From contig NZ_AUDK01000003.1 in the NCBI RefSeq assembly GCF_000425425.1, forward strand, positions 1-64,000: a stretch of 64,000 bases of DNA, read 5' to 3'. The notes below the pieces were generated by a model, which saw only the letters and a list, made by a program, of their open reading frames with translations, was not told the DNA's origin and did not search any database. Positions 1-7,958 of the stretch are shown in pieces (the stretch's first letter is position 1; the number at the start of each line of letters is the position of its first letter). The translations under genes were made by a program, and so were the position numbers. The stretch comes from Flavobacterium daejeonense DSM 17708 (GTDB lineage: Bacteria > Bacteroidota > Bacteroidia > Flavobacteriales > Flavobacteriaceae).

Positions 1-151
1 CGTCCCGATAGATTCTGTGTTGATTTCCTAATAAAACTAAATTTTATTTTCATCGGGAAGCCTTTTCTATGTTTAATATTCTTAATTTTGTCGTCTAAGT
101 CGGTCTTAGAGCCAGACTGTATAGCGTGTTTATGCCTTTTGTGCTAGCACG

Positions 152-1168
152 CTATTTTTTTTTTAATTCATACCCCTTGTCATATACTGTTTTGTTTTTA
201 TAAATAACATATATCAGTTCCAATAATTTTCTCTGTACAGACACGCATGCTTTCATTTTAATTCCGTGTTTTGCTACTATTCTTGCGTATTGATCTCGAA
301 AGTTATCATTCCATTTTATCGTGCTAAGTGCCGGTAAATGTAAAGCACTTCTCAAATATCGATTTCCTTTCTTCGATATTTTCGGTTTGCCTTTTACAGA
401 CGTTCCTGACTGTTTTTCAACCACATCCAATCCTGCGTAACTGGTCAATTGTTTTTTACTTCGTATCAGCTCAAATCCGTTAGTTTCACCAATAACAGTT
501 GCCGCTGTCAATATTGAAACACCTGGAATTGTACAAATATTAGTAATATCAATCGTAAGCTCCTTATGTTCTTTTACAATACTTTTAATCTCATTTTTAA
601 TTTCTTTTTCAAGTGTATTCAGAAAATATATTCTTTTTTTCAACCGTTCAATAGTAGAAAAATGAGGTATTGCTTCGGTTTCTTCTGCATGTAATTGGTT
701 TTTTACGATTGTTCTCTCGTCTGTAATTTGACGACGTTCACGTGTAAGTTGCTTTAGTACTCTATGTATATCTTTTGGTTTTTTCCAATTCTCTAATTTT
801 CTTTCCAATCCGAATCTAGCGATTGCCTCTGAACACGTTTTGTCTGTAATTGTTTTGATGTCTAATGTTCTCATATAATTACTGATTTTATTAGGCAACA
901 CAATACTCAAATCCTCTTGTTTTTCATCGAGATAATAGGCAAACTTTTGGTGATAAACACCTGTGGCTTCCATAACATAAAGTACTTTTATTTCTTTGTC
1001 TGTTAGCTTACTTACCCATTCTGAAAGTTTTAAAAATCCATTTTCGGTATTTTTAAAAACATTATAGGCGTATAATTCGATTTTCAGATCCTCATACAGC
1101 CTCCCTAATGTGACCACTAATTCTTTTTGAGCTACATCAATTCCTAATACCTGTTTTAAAAGTTTCAT
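152..1168 (-). CDS. IS110 family transposase
   Basis: The 338-aa protein has the two-part IS110 layout. The N-terminal DEDD RuvC-like domain starts at GIDVAQKEL (about residues 9-17) and includes VMEATGVYH near residue 65. The C-terminal Transposase_20 domain has the PGVSILTAATVIGE and SYAGLDVVEKQSG segments (about residues 213-255), followed by the serine-bearing GNRYLRSALH region. These recombinases insert and excise the element through a circular intermediate, guided by a bridge RNA. Length is typical and the frame is intact, so the element may be active. It starts at the first ATG after the long non-coding left end. A hairpin (121-155) overlaps its stop codon. Confidence 0.95.
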   Translation of the reverse strand: MKLLKQVLGIDVAQKELVVTLGRLYEDLKIELYAYNVFKNTENGFLKLSEWVSKLTDKEIKVLYVMEATGVYHQKFAYYLDEKQEDLSIVLPNKISNYMRTLDIKTITDKTCSEAIARFGLERKLENWKKPKDIHRVLKQLTRERRQITDERTIVKNQLHAEETEAIPHFSTIERLKKRIYFLNTLEKEIKNEIKSIVKEHKELTIDITNICTIPGVSILTAATVIGETNGFELIRSKKQLTSYAGLDVVEKQSGTSVKGKPKISKKGNRYLRSALHLPALSTIKWNDNFRDQYARIVAKHGIKMKACVSVQRKLLELIYVIYKNKTVYDKGYELKKK

Positions 1169-1214
1169 AACTTCTTAATTTTAAATATAATATTATAAAG
1201 TGATGAATCTTCCT

Positions 1215-1376
1215 TCGTCTTTTCTCCTGGTTGGATATTCTGGATAATACGACTTGCGTAGTTCCTTACATTCTGTTCAGACTCTAAAAGATAAAAAGAA
1301 TGAGGCATTATCTATCGGACAATATACTTCTGGAGTTATTTAGCCATCGGTATGCTCTCATCCTTTTCACTTCATT
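1215..1376 (-). ncRNA. Candidate IS110 bridge RNA
   Basis: The region lies in the element's left end, upstream of the transposase, where IS110-group bridge RNAs are encoded. A -7-like TATATTTG (minus strand, 1382-1389) would start transcription near 1376. On the minus strand a stem AAAAGGATGAG / CTCATTCTTTT encloses an internal loop. Its 5' side carries GAGAGCAT (1359-1352), close to left target GAGGCAT. Its 3' side carries CCGATAG (1318-1312), complementary to right target CTATCGG. Downstream, ACAGAAT (1276-1270) equals the donor left end at 12-18, and CAGGAG (1229-1224) is nearly complementary to the donor right end CTCCCG. The exact RNA ends are estimates. Confidence 0.65.
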
Positions 1377-1381
1377 ATATC

Positions 1382-1389
1382 CAAATATA
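1382..1389 (-). promoter_or_regulatory. -7 element (TATATTTG) in the IS110 left end
   Basis: A match to the Bacteroidetes TAnnTTTG consensus lies just upstream of the putative bridge RNA. No good -33 TTTG sits at the usual spacing. Confidence 0.4.
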
Positions 1390-1448
1390 CATCTTCGAGA
1401 TCAAATTATTTTTACAACGCAAACATAGGAGCTATCGGGAGATGCCTC

Positions 1449-1480
1449 AAAAAAGAGATACAGAAATGTGTCTCTTTTTT
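1449..1480. terminator. AAAAAGAGA/TCTCTTTTT hairpin beside the IS element
   Basis: Arms AAAAAAGAGA and TCTCTTTTTT flank a short loop. This is a symmetric A/T-flanked hairpin immediately outside the element end, and could terminate in either direction. Confidence 0.5.
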
Positions 1481-1521
1481 TATATCTAGTCGTAGTGAAA
1501 TTAATAGTTACTAGCAATAAA

Positions 1522-1546
1522 AAAAACCACTCTTTTAAGCGGTTTT
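1522..1546 (-). terminator. Rho-independent terminator after the LysE-family gene
   Basis: On the minus strand AAAACCGCT / AGTGGTTTT form a stem followed by a T-run, 15 bp past the stop codon of the LysE-family gene. Confidence 0.75.
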
Positions 1547-1560
1547 AAATATTCCATATA

Positions 1561-2244
1561 TTATTCATTTTCTATTTTTTGAAAAGCTTTCGTAACCATT
1601 TCCTTTTCTTTTGGAAACCAGCCCTGGGTTATTAAAACCACTCCAAAAACCATTAAAACCACACTGATTCCTTTTTTAATTCTAAGAATATTTCCGGGAG
1701 TCATTTTAGATTGTAATTGTTTGGCTAAAAGAATTTTAACACAATCTACTAATAAATAAGTAATAATTACGGTACTAAAAAAAGTCATCATTCTGGAAGT
1801 TTGCATATCTAATTTTGGCCCTACAGAAATGATTACCGCCAACCAAAATCCTAAAACTCCAATGTTGATAACATTCAAAAAAAGACCTTTTATAAACAAA
1901 CCAAAATAATCTTTTCTGATGATTTCGTTATCAATTTTCTTAGTATTAATCTTCTTTTCTTTGTGTAAACTGATGTAGGAAATAATTCCGTAAGCCAGCA
2001 TTACAATACCTCCAAATATAAAAAGTGCCGGTTTGTCTTTCAAACTTTGAATTAGTCTGAAACTCCCTAAATAGGCAATTGCAATAAAAATAATGTCGCC
2101 TGAAACTACTCCTAAATCAAATGACAAAGCGGCTCTAAATCCCTTTATAATACTGGTTTCAAGCAGAATAAAAAAAACGGGACCAATCATAAAACTCAGG
2201 AAAACTCCCCAAGGAATACCCGATAAAATATCGTTAATCATCAA
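1561..2244 (-). CDS. LysE/RhtB family translocator
   Basis: The 227-aa integral membrane protein has about six hydrophobic segments. The N-terminal PWGVFLSFMIGPVFFILLETS segment matches the LysE family signature, with a Gly/Pro-rich first helix. The family exports amino acids or related small molecules across the inner membrane; the substrate cannot be told here. A charged loop (KEKKINTKKIDNE, about residues 95-107) separates the two halves. It is last in a minus-strand series after rnr and the DUF2807 gene, 36 bp downstream of the latter, and ends at a clear terminator. Two adjacent ATGs are possible starts. Confidence 0.85.
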   Translation of the reverse strand: MMINDILSGIPWGVFLSFMIGPVFFILLETSIIKGFRAALSFDLGVVSGDIIFIAIAYLGSFRLIQSLKDKPALFIFGGIVMLAYGIISYISLHKEKKINTKKIDNEIIRKDYFGLFIKGLFLNVINIGVLGFWLAVIISVGPKLDMQTSRMMTFFSTVIITYLLVDCVKILLAKQLQSKMTPGNILRIKKGISVVLMVFGVVLITQGWFPKEKEMVTKAFQKIENE

Positions 2245-2280
2245 TTTTAGAATTTTTTACCGAATAAAAATACATTTTTT

Positions 2281-2964
2281 TTATTCTTTTTCTTCTATTT
2301 TTCCTCCTAAAATCGTTTGTTGATTAATTTGTTTCGGTTTTCCATAGATAGAAATTGTACCTCCGGCTTTCACTTTTGCATCCACTAAAGTGCTGGCATT
2401 CACCTCAGCATTACCTCCTGCCGAAACAGTTACAGTCGTTTGAGAAGTATGTAAATTTTTAGATTTTAAAACACCTCCGGACATAATCACTACATCCTGA
2501 TTAGCGGCGGCTCCACTTAACTGAATTATTCCTCCTGTAACTGCTTTTACATTTACTTTTTGAGCATCCACTTTCAGATTAATAGTAGCGCCTTCTTTGG
2601 CATTCAAATTAAAAATAGTTTGTTTAAAAACAGCTTCACTACTTACTGAAGAACCTTCGCTGGCCATTACATCATCCACATTTTTATAGTATAATTTTAT
2701 CGAAATAGCATCTCCGGATAATAATTTTGGGAAAGGCATTCTTAATTTTAATTCTCCGTTGTTGTTAACCACTTCAACTTCTTTTTCTCTTTCTCCGTTT
2801 ATAATTACTTTATTTTCATTGGAAGCAATCAATTTTACACTCAATTTATCATATACTTTTACACTACTAAAATCACCTAAAACTTTGGTTACCTGTGCAA
2901 AAGTGGTTTGCGAAATAACGGCAATAACTACTAATAATACATTTTTTAATTTCATATTCATCAT
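2281..2964 (-). CDS. Head GIN domain (DUF2807) protein
   Basis: The 227-aa protein has an N-terminal signal peptide (about 23 residues ending in TTFAQ). The rest is a repetitive beta-strand region rich in V, N, G and S, such as VTVSAGGNAEVNAST near the C-terminus. This is the pattern of the head GIN/DUF2807 family, predicted right-handed beta-helices of Bacteroidetes envelopes with no established function. The start codon lies 2 bp past the rnr stop, so the two are very likely cotranscribed. Two methionines precede MKLK; the exact start is uncertain by three residues. Confidence 0.8.
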   Translation of the reverse strand: MMNMKLKNVLLVVIAVISQTTFAQVTKVLGDFSSVKVYDKLSVKLIASNENKVIINGEREKEVEVVNNNGELKLRMPFPKLLSGDAISIKLYYKNVDDVMASEGSSVSSEAVFKQTIFNLNAKEGATINLKVDAQKVNVKAVTGGIIQLSGAAANQDVVIMSGGVLKSKNLHTSQTTVTVSAGGNAEVNASTLVDAKVKAGGTISIYGKPKQINQQTILGGKIEEKE

Positions 2965-2966
2965 CC

Positions 2967-5159
2967 TTAATTTTCTGTTTCTTCTGATCTTCTTAAATAA
3001 TTAAAATCCAATTGTTTTTTAACCAAATCGGCATTTTTTACCTTAACGTAAATTTCGTCTCCTAATTGTAATAATCTGTTGGAAGTTGCTCCTACCAAGG
3101 CATATTGTTTTTCATCAAAGGTGTAATAATCTTCTTTTATATCTCTGATCCGAACCATTCCTTCGCATTTATTTTCAATAATTTCAACATAAATTCCCCA
3201 TTCGGTAACTCCTGAAATTACACCCAAAAACTCCTGATCCTGATGATCCTGCATGTATTTAACCTGCATATACTTGATAGAATCACGCTCAGCATTTGTC
3301 GCTAAACCTTCCATAGTAGAACAATGCAAACATTTTTCTTCATACAATTCTTCATCTGCCGATTTTCCTCCGTCCAGATAATATTGTAACAAACGATGTA
3401 CCATAACGTCCGGATAACGACGTATAGGCGAGGTAAAATGAGAATAATAATCAAAAGCTAATCCGTAATGACCAATATTATCTGTAGAATATTTAGCCTT
3501 ACTCATACTTCGAATAGCTAAAGTATCAATCAAATTTTGTTCTTTCTTACCGGAAACATCCTCCATCAATTTATTTAATGATTTCGAAATATCACCCGGA
3601 TTTCTAAAATCAATTTTATATCCAAACTTAGCAATCACATTTTGCATCGCAATCAGTTTGTCTTCATTAGGTTCGTCGTGAATTCTATACACAAAAGTTT
3701 TCTTTTGTTTTCCAATAAATTCAGCTACTCTCCTATTAGCCAACAACATAAATTCTTCAATTAAATGATTGGCATCTTTTGATATTTTAAAATAAACACC
3801 TTCTGGTTCGCCGTCTGCATCCAGATTGAATTTTACTTCAACTTTATCAAAAGAAATAGCACCTTCGTTCATTCGTTTTCGGCGTAAAATTTTAGCTAAT
3901 TCATCCAATTTTAGCGTTGCTGAGACAATTTCTGCAGGAACTTGATATTCGCTACCCGTTAATGAAATTTCAGCCGGAATTACATCGTTTTTGGTTTCAA
4001 TGATGTATTGGGCTTCTTCGTAGGCAAATCGTTGATCCGAATAAATTACTGTTCGTCCAAACCATTGATTGATAACCTGACTTTTTTCATTGATTTCAAA
4101 AACTGCCGAAAAGGTATATTTTTCTTCCTGAGGTCTTAAAGAACAAGCAAAATTTGACAAAACTTCAGGTAACATAGGCACTACCCTATCTACCAAATAA
4201 ACCGAAGTTGCTCTTTGATAAGCTTCATCATCCAAAATAGTTCCTTCTTCTAAATAATGCGAAACATCGGCAATATGGATTCCTATTTCGTAGTTTCCAT
4301 TCTCTAATTTTTTAAACGAAAGCGCATCATCAAAATCTTTTGCATCTTTTGGATCAATGGTAAAAGTCAAGGTATCACGCATATCGCGACGTTTGGCAAT
4401 TTCTTCATCACTAATTGAAGTATCAATTTTTTGAGCATAAGTTTCCACTTCAATTGGAAATTCAGCTGGTAAACCATATTCGGCCAAAATGGCGTGAATT
4501 TCAGTATCATGTTCTCCCGGTCTTCCTAAAACTTTGACTACTTTTCCAAAAGGACTATCGGCTCTTTTAGGCCAGTCTTCGATATGAACCAGTACCACAT
4601 CACCATTTTTAGCATCTTCTATTTTATCTTTTGGTATAAAAATATCAGTGTACATTTTTGGATTGGCAGTCGAAACAAAAGCAAAGTTTTTTTGGATATC
4701 AATAACTCCAACAAAATCAGTTTTAGCTCTTTCAATAATTTCAACTACTTCGCCTTCAGGACGTTTTCCTTTCCTTCTGTTATAAATATAAACCTTAACT
4801 CTGTCTTTATCTAAAGCACGATTCAAATTATTCGTTGGAATAAAAATATCTTCTTCAAATTCTTCACAAATAAAATAAGCCGTTTTACGACTGGTCATAT
4901 CTATCGTTCCTTCGTAATAATCCTGACTAATCACTTTGATTAAATATTTTCCGGGTTCGGTTTCAGTGATTTTTTTGGCAGCAGCCAATAACTTTAAATC
5001 TTTTATTATCTGATTTCTGCTTTGGGTATCATCTTTGTCCAAAATAGCGGCTATCTGCTTATAATTAAAAGCTTTATTAGCACTTTTAGACAATATTTTT
5101 ATAATTTTATCAGAGAAATTTTTCTCTTTTTTAGCAGGCTTTCTTAATCTTTTTCCCAT
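2967..5159 (-). CDS. rnr: Ribonuclease R
   Basis: The 730-aa RNase II-family 3'-5' exoribonuclease degrades structured RNA. In order it has an N-terminal winged-helix region (about 15-75), cold-shock/OB domains (about 80-240), and a catalytic RNB domain starting near residue 265. DPKDAKDFDDAL (about 269-280) supplies the metal-binding aspartates. HYGLAFDYYSHFTSPIRRYPD lies in the C-terminal part of RNB, and a C-terminal S1 domain covers about 640-720. Length and order match bacterial RNase R. It is first in the minus-strand series with the DUF2807 and LysE-family genes and diverges from the DUF2007 gene across 119 bp. Confidence 0.97.
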   Translation of the reverse strand: MGKRLRKPAKKEKNFSDKIIKILSKSANKAFNYKQIAAILDKDDTQSRNQIIKDLKLLAAAKKITETEPGKYLIKVISQDYYEGTIDMTSRKTAYFICEEFEEDIFIPTNNLNRALDKDRVKVYIYNRRKGKRPEGEVVEIIERAKTDFVGVIDIQKNFAFVSTANPKMYTDIFIPKDKIEDAKNGDVVLVHIEDWPKRADSPFGKVVKVLGRPGEHDTEIHAILAEYGLPAEFPIEVETYAQKIDTSISDEEIAKRRDMRDTLTFTIDPKDAKDFDDALSFKKLENGNYEIGIHIADVSHYLEEGTILDDEAYQRATSVYLVDRVVPMLPEVLSNFACSLRPQEEKYTFSAVFEINEKSQVINQWFGRTVIYSDQRFAYEEAQYIIETKNDVIPAEISLTGSEYQVPAEIVSATLKLDELAKILRRKRMNEGAISFDKVEVKFNLDADGEPEGVYFKISKDANHLIEEFMLLANRRVAEFIGKQKKTFVYRIHDEPNEDKLIAMQNVIAKFGYKIDFRNPGDISKSLNKLMEDVSGKKEQNLIDTLAIRSMSKAKYSTDNIGHYGLAFDYYSHFTSPIRRYPDVMVHRLLQYYLDGGKSADEELYEEKCLHCSTMEGLATNAERDSIKYMQVKYMQDHQDQEFLGVISGVTEWGIYVEIIENKCEGMVRIRDIKEDYYTFDEKQYALVGATSNRLLQLGDEIYVKVKNADLVKKQLDFNYLRRSEETEN

Positions 5160-5278
5160 ACTTATTTTCTTGAAAGTGGAAAATTACGAAATAGTTAGGC
5201 AGTTCTAAAGAAAAGAAGCAGTTTTAAAATAAATATAACGTATTAACGATCGTTTGCAAGGCTATTAAATCATTCGAT

Positions 5279-5518
5279 ATGGAAACTTTTATTACCATCG
5301 CTACTTTTGACTACATCCATGAAATCGAAATCCTAAAACACCGTTTGGATCAGGAAGGACTACAATACTATTTCGAAAACGAAATCATGTCTTCCATTGC
5401 ACCAATGTATTCCACTGCTTTGGGCGGAATCAAATTGAAAATTCATCCTAACGATTTTGAAACCGTTAAAAGCATTCTTCAGGAATTGAAATACAATAAC
5501 AATCTAAAAATTGTTTAA
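5279..5518 (+). CDS. DUF2007 domain small protein
   Basis: The 79-aa soluble protein contains FDYIHEIEILKHRLDQEG and, later, GIKLKIHPNDFETVKSIL. It resembles the DUF2007 family (putative signal-transducing, PII-like fold), and the whole protein is the domain. No catalytic motif is visible. It is the first plus-strand gene right of rnr and borders the long non-coding tract proposed as oriC. Confidence 0.75.
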   Translation: METFITIATFDYIHEIEILKHRLDQEGLQYYFENEIMSSIAPMYSTALGGIKLKIHPNDFETVKSILQELKYNNNLKIV

Positions 5519-6187
5519 GCTTTCAAAGTTGTCAACACATACTATTATAATAAAAAAGAAATTTTAAAATTTTAAAAAATATTTATTGTTATTATGGTTT
5601 GTTAATAGTTGGAATAATTTTTTTTGAAATTATTTTTAAATGAAGTTTTTCCTTGTTATCAAGAGTTATTAACATAGTTATTTTAGGTTAAATATTTAAT
5701 TTTAAAGTCTTTTTGAAATATAATTAACAACCGTTGATAAACTAAAATCATTTTAAAATGTAAATAAGTTCATTGTTAATAATTGTTGATAACCTCAATT
5801 TCGAATATGAATAACTATTCTAAAAATTCCCGAAACTTTACTTGGAAAATTAAGATCAGTTTTTGATTATAAAATTTTTAATTGCAACCAAAAAAAACTT
5901 CTAATTTTCTTTTCATAGTTATCAACAATTTGTGTTAAATTAAAGTTAACTGAAAATCAATGATTTATAAACTGCTATTAACAATGCAAAATTTTAACAA
6001 ATAAATTATAGGATACAAATTGATTTCCAGCATTTTATCAATTATTAAAAATGTAGATAAACCACTTATTCAATTCATTTTAAGATAATTATACATCAAA
6101 TTAGAAAACAATAGTTTTTCCCTTTTTAAAAAAGAATGAAATACAATTAGTTTTGGTAAATTTGCAGCAAAATTAAATAGATATACA
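5519..6187. other. Candidate chromosomal replication origin (oriC)
   Basis: The 669-bp stretch has no credible ORF, is extremely AT-rich, and holds several DnaA-box-like 9-mers: TTATCAAGA (5656-5664, +), TTATTAACA (5666-5674, +), TTATCAACG (5732-5740, -), TTATTAACA (5774-5782, -), TTATCAACA (5784-5792, -) and TTATCAACA (5919-5927, +). TTATCAACA differs by one base from the classic TTATCCACA box. Genes to the left are all on the minus strand and most to the right are on the plus strand, as expected around an origin. dnaA is not adjacent, which is common in Bacteroidota. The call rests on box clustering and strand switch only. Confidence 0.5.
6157..6164 (+). promoter_or_regulatory. -7 element (TAAATTTG) of rpiB
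   Basis: A TAnnTTTG match ends 23 bp before the rpiB ATG. No clear -33 partner was found. Confidence 0.5.
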
Positions 6188-6619
6188 ATGAAAATTTCAA
6201 TTGGAAACGATCACGCAGGTCCTGAATATAAAAAAGCTATCGTTAAATGGTTAGAAGCTAAAGGGTATGAAGTAACTAATTATGGAACCGATACTGAAGC
6301 ATCTGTAGATTATCCTGATTTTGGTCATCCGGTTGCAACAGATGTTGAAGAAGGGAAAGCCGATTTTGGAATTGTAATTTGCGGAAGCGGAAATGGTATT
6401 GCAATGACTGTTAATAAACATGCCGGAGTAAGAGCTGGTTTATGCTGGACTAAAGAAATTGCTTATTTAACCCGTTTGCATAATGATGCTAATGTAGTGA
6501 GTATTCCGGCTAGATATACTTCAATTCAACAGGCTGTTGAAATTGTGGAAACATTTTTAAATACTGCTTTTGAAGGTGGAAGACACCAAAACAGAGTAAA
6601 TAAAATTGCTTGTCAATAA
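6188..6619 (+). CDS. rpiB: Ribose 5-phosphate isomerase B
   Basis: The 143-aa RpiB/LacA-family enzyme interconverts ribose 5-phosphate and ribulose 5-phosphate in the non-oxidative pentose phosphate pathway. The N-terminal GNDHAG motif (residues 7-12), the catalytic-cysteine motif CGSGNG (around residue 65) and the NDANVVSIPAR segment (around 98-108) are all present, and length is typical. It is preceded by a TAAATTTG element and followed by its own terminator, so it appears monocistronic beside the proposed origin. Confidence 0.95.
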   Translation: MKISIGNDHAGPEYKKAIVKWLEAKGYEVTNYGTDTEASVDYPDFGHPVATDVEEGKADFGIVICGSGNGIAMTVNKHAGVRAGLCWTKEIAYLTRLHNDANVVSIPARYTSIQQAVEIVETFLNTAFEGGRHQNRVNKIACQ

Positions 6620-6660
6620 GTCAAAAAATTTTCGTGGTGCTTCGTACCAATTATATAATA

Positions 6661-6688
6661 AAGCTCGGCATTTCACCGGGCTTTTTTT
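6661..6688 (+). terminator. rpiB terminator
   Basis: AAGCTCGG / CCGGGCTT stem followed by a run of T, 42 bp after the rpiB stop. Confidence 0.8.
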
Positions 6689-6701
6689 GTTTTATATTGA
6701 T

Positions 6702-6765
6702 TAAATTAATGTAAATTCAGTCAATGTATTGACTAAATTAATGTAAATTCAGTCAATGTATTGAC
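6702..6765. repeat. Two tandem 32-bp direct repeats
   Basis: Two exact tandem copies (6702-6733 and 6734-6765), each beginning TAAATTAATGTAAATTCAG and ending TGTATTGAC, lie directly upstream of the ATPase gene. The second copy forms the left half of the palindrome at 6741-6776. Confidence 0.9.
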
Positions 6766-6776
6766 TGAATTTACAT
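6741..6776. promoter_or_regulatory. 36-bp perfect palindrome overlapping the ATPase promoter
   Basis: Arms ATGTAAATTCAGTCAAT (6741-6757) and ATTGACTGAATTTACAT (6760-6776) are exact inverse complements around a 2-nt centre. The right arm contains the TTG used as -33, so a protein bound here would occlude RNA polymerase. An operator, possibly autoregulatory, is the simplest reading. Confidence 0.7.
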
Positions 6777-6791
6777 TTTTTATTATATTTG
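6761..6791 (+). promoter_or_regulatory. Bacteroidetes promoter of the DUF4143 ATPase gene
   Basis: TTG (6761-6763), a 20-bp spacer and TATATTTG (6784-6791). A start near 6798 excludes translation from the TTG codon at 6789 and supports the ATG at 6816. Confidence 0.65.
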
Positions 6792-6815
6792 TATTTAATT
6801 TATCTAAAGTTAAAA

Positions 6816-7958
6816 ATGATGAATTTTATAGAAAGAGGAATAGATAAAGTGTTTTCCAAGAGGGTTTTACCTAATAAAGTATTGATTTTATTAGGTGCAA
6901 GGCGTGTGGGTAAAACTGCTTTTATCAAAAACTACCTGGCTTCAATTCCAAAAGAAGATTATTTGCAATTAAATGGCGAAGATATTCAGGATGCAGCTTT
7001 ACTACAGGAGCGTTCGGTTGTTAACTATAAACGATTATTAGCTAATGTAAAATTGTTAGTGATTGATGAAGCTCAAAATATTCCTGAAATTGGATTGATT
7101 TTGAAATTAATAGTAGATTCTATCGATGACATCAAAATTATTGCTACCGGATCTTCTGTTTTTGATTTATCCAATAAGTTGGGCGAACCCTTAGTCGGCA
7201 GAAAAAACACGATTTATTTATTTCCTTTAGCTCAAATGGAGTTTTCGAAGTATGAAAACTTTAAAGAAACGACTCAAAAACTTGAAGAGCGACTGCTTTT
7301 TGGTTCTTATCCAGAATTAGAACAATATCCGGATTGGGATGATAAAATCAATTATTTAAAAGAGATTGTCAATTCGTATTTATTAAAAGACATTTTGGTT
7401 TATGAAGGCATCAAGCATTCCAATAAAATTTTAGATTTATTAAAATTAATTGCCTTTCAGCTAGGGCAGGAAGTCTCTTTGCAGGAATTAGCCCGACAAT
7501 TGGGTATTTCTAAAAACACGGTCGAAAGTTATTTGGATTTACTGTCTAAAGTTTTTGTTATTTATAAAGTGCCTGGTTTTAGTAGAAATTTACGCAAGGA
7601 AATTACAAAATCGAACCGATGGTATTTTTATGATAATGGTATCCGAAATGTTATTATTGCCAATTTTAGTCGTTTGGATTCTCGAACTGATGTAGGTGCA
7701 TTATGGGAAAATTATCTGGCATCCGAACGAATAAAGTACCAAAATTATACCCAAAAAAGTGTTACCAATTATTTTTGGCGTACCTATGATCAACAGGAAT
7801 TGGATTGGCTGGAAGAAGAAAACAATGTATTAAGAGGATACGAATTCAAATGGAATGAAAGTAGAAAAGTTAAGATTCCTACCGCTTTCGCCAAAGCCTA
7901 TCCGGAAGCTGGTTTTGAAGTGATTAATAAAAGGAATTATTTGGATTTTATTGTTTAA
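6816..7958 (+). CDS. AAA ATPase with DUF4143 domain
   Basis: The 380-aa protein starts at ATG 6816, since a promoter -7 element lies over the longer reading. It has an N-terminal AAA_14 domain with Walker A GARRVGKTA and Walker B LLVIDEAQ (about residue 85). The sensor-like IIATGSS follows, and a C-terminal DUF4143 domain (about 170-370) contains a winged-helix segment and the nuclease-fold-like FRVIN-region residues LDWLEEE and YEFKW. Such ATPases are scattered, horizontally mobile genes of unknown cellular role. Upstream are tandem repeats and a 36-bp palindrome. Its 3' end overlaps the antisense tail of the DUF1294 ORF by 129 bp, as if it had been inserted there. Confidence 0.85.
   Translation: MMNFIERGIDKVFSKRVLPNKVLILLGARRVGKTAFIKNYLASIPKEDYLQLNGEDIQDAALLQERSVVNYKRLLANVKLLVIDEAQNIPEIGLILKLIVDSIDDIKIIATGSSVFDLSNKLGEPLVGRKNTIYLFPLAQMEFSKYENFKETTQKLEERLLFGSYPELEQYPDWDDKINYLKEIVNSYLLKDILVYEGIKHSNKILDLLKLIAFQLGQEVSLQELARQLGISKNTVESYLDLLSKVFVIYKVPGFSRNLRKEITKSNRWYFYDNGIRNVIIANFSRLDSRTDVGALWENYLASERIKYQNYTQKSVTNYFWRTYDQQELDWLEEENNVLRGYEFKWNESRKVKIPTAFAKAYPEAGFEVINKRNYLDFIV

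Larger units (their letters stand above)
10..1441 (-). mobile_element. IS110-family insertion sequence, complete
   Basis: One transposase gene is flanked by about 265 nt of non-coding left end (1169-1439) and about 140 nt of right end (12-151). On the minus strand the left flank reads GAGGCAT then CT then CCCGATAG, and the right end reads ACAGAAT then CT then ATCGGGAC. A shared CT core (plus-strand AG at 1440-1441 and 10-11) therefore defines the ends and gives an element of about 1430 bp. There is no target duplication beyond the dinucleotide, as is usual for IS110. The ends show a 9-bp inverted TCCCGATAG match, but half of that lies in flanking DNA. The boundaries are inferred from the guide matches described under the bridge RNA. 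Confidence 0.75.

Noticed and set aside
121-155. Hairpin followed by T-run near the transposase stop codon
   Set aside because: The stem ATAGCGTG/CACGCTAT has a 19-nt loop and, with its T-run, points against the transposase, so it was not listed as its terminator. It might protect the element from outside transcription.
3-1440. Reading TCCCGATAG / CTATCGGGA as the terminal inverted repeats of the IS
   Set aside because: The CT-core alignment puts the left-hand (window-start) copy in the flank and the right-hand copy in the element; the match fits donor and target halves better than true terminal repeats.
6789-6815. Upstream extension of the DUF4143 ATPase to a TTG at 6789
   Set aside because: The TATATTTG promoter element overlaps it, so this codon would not be in the mRNA.
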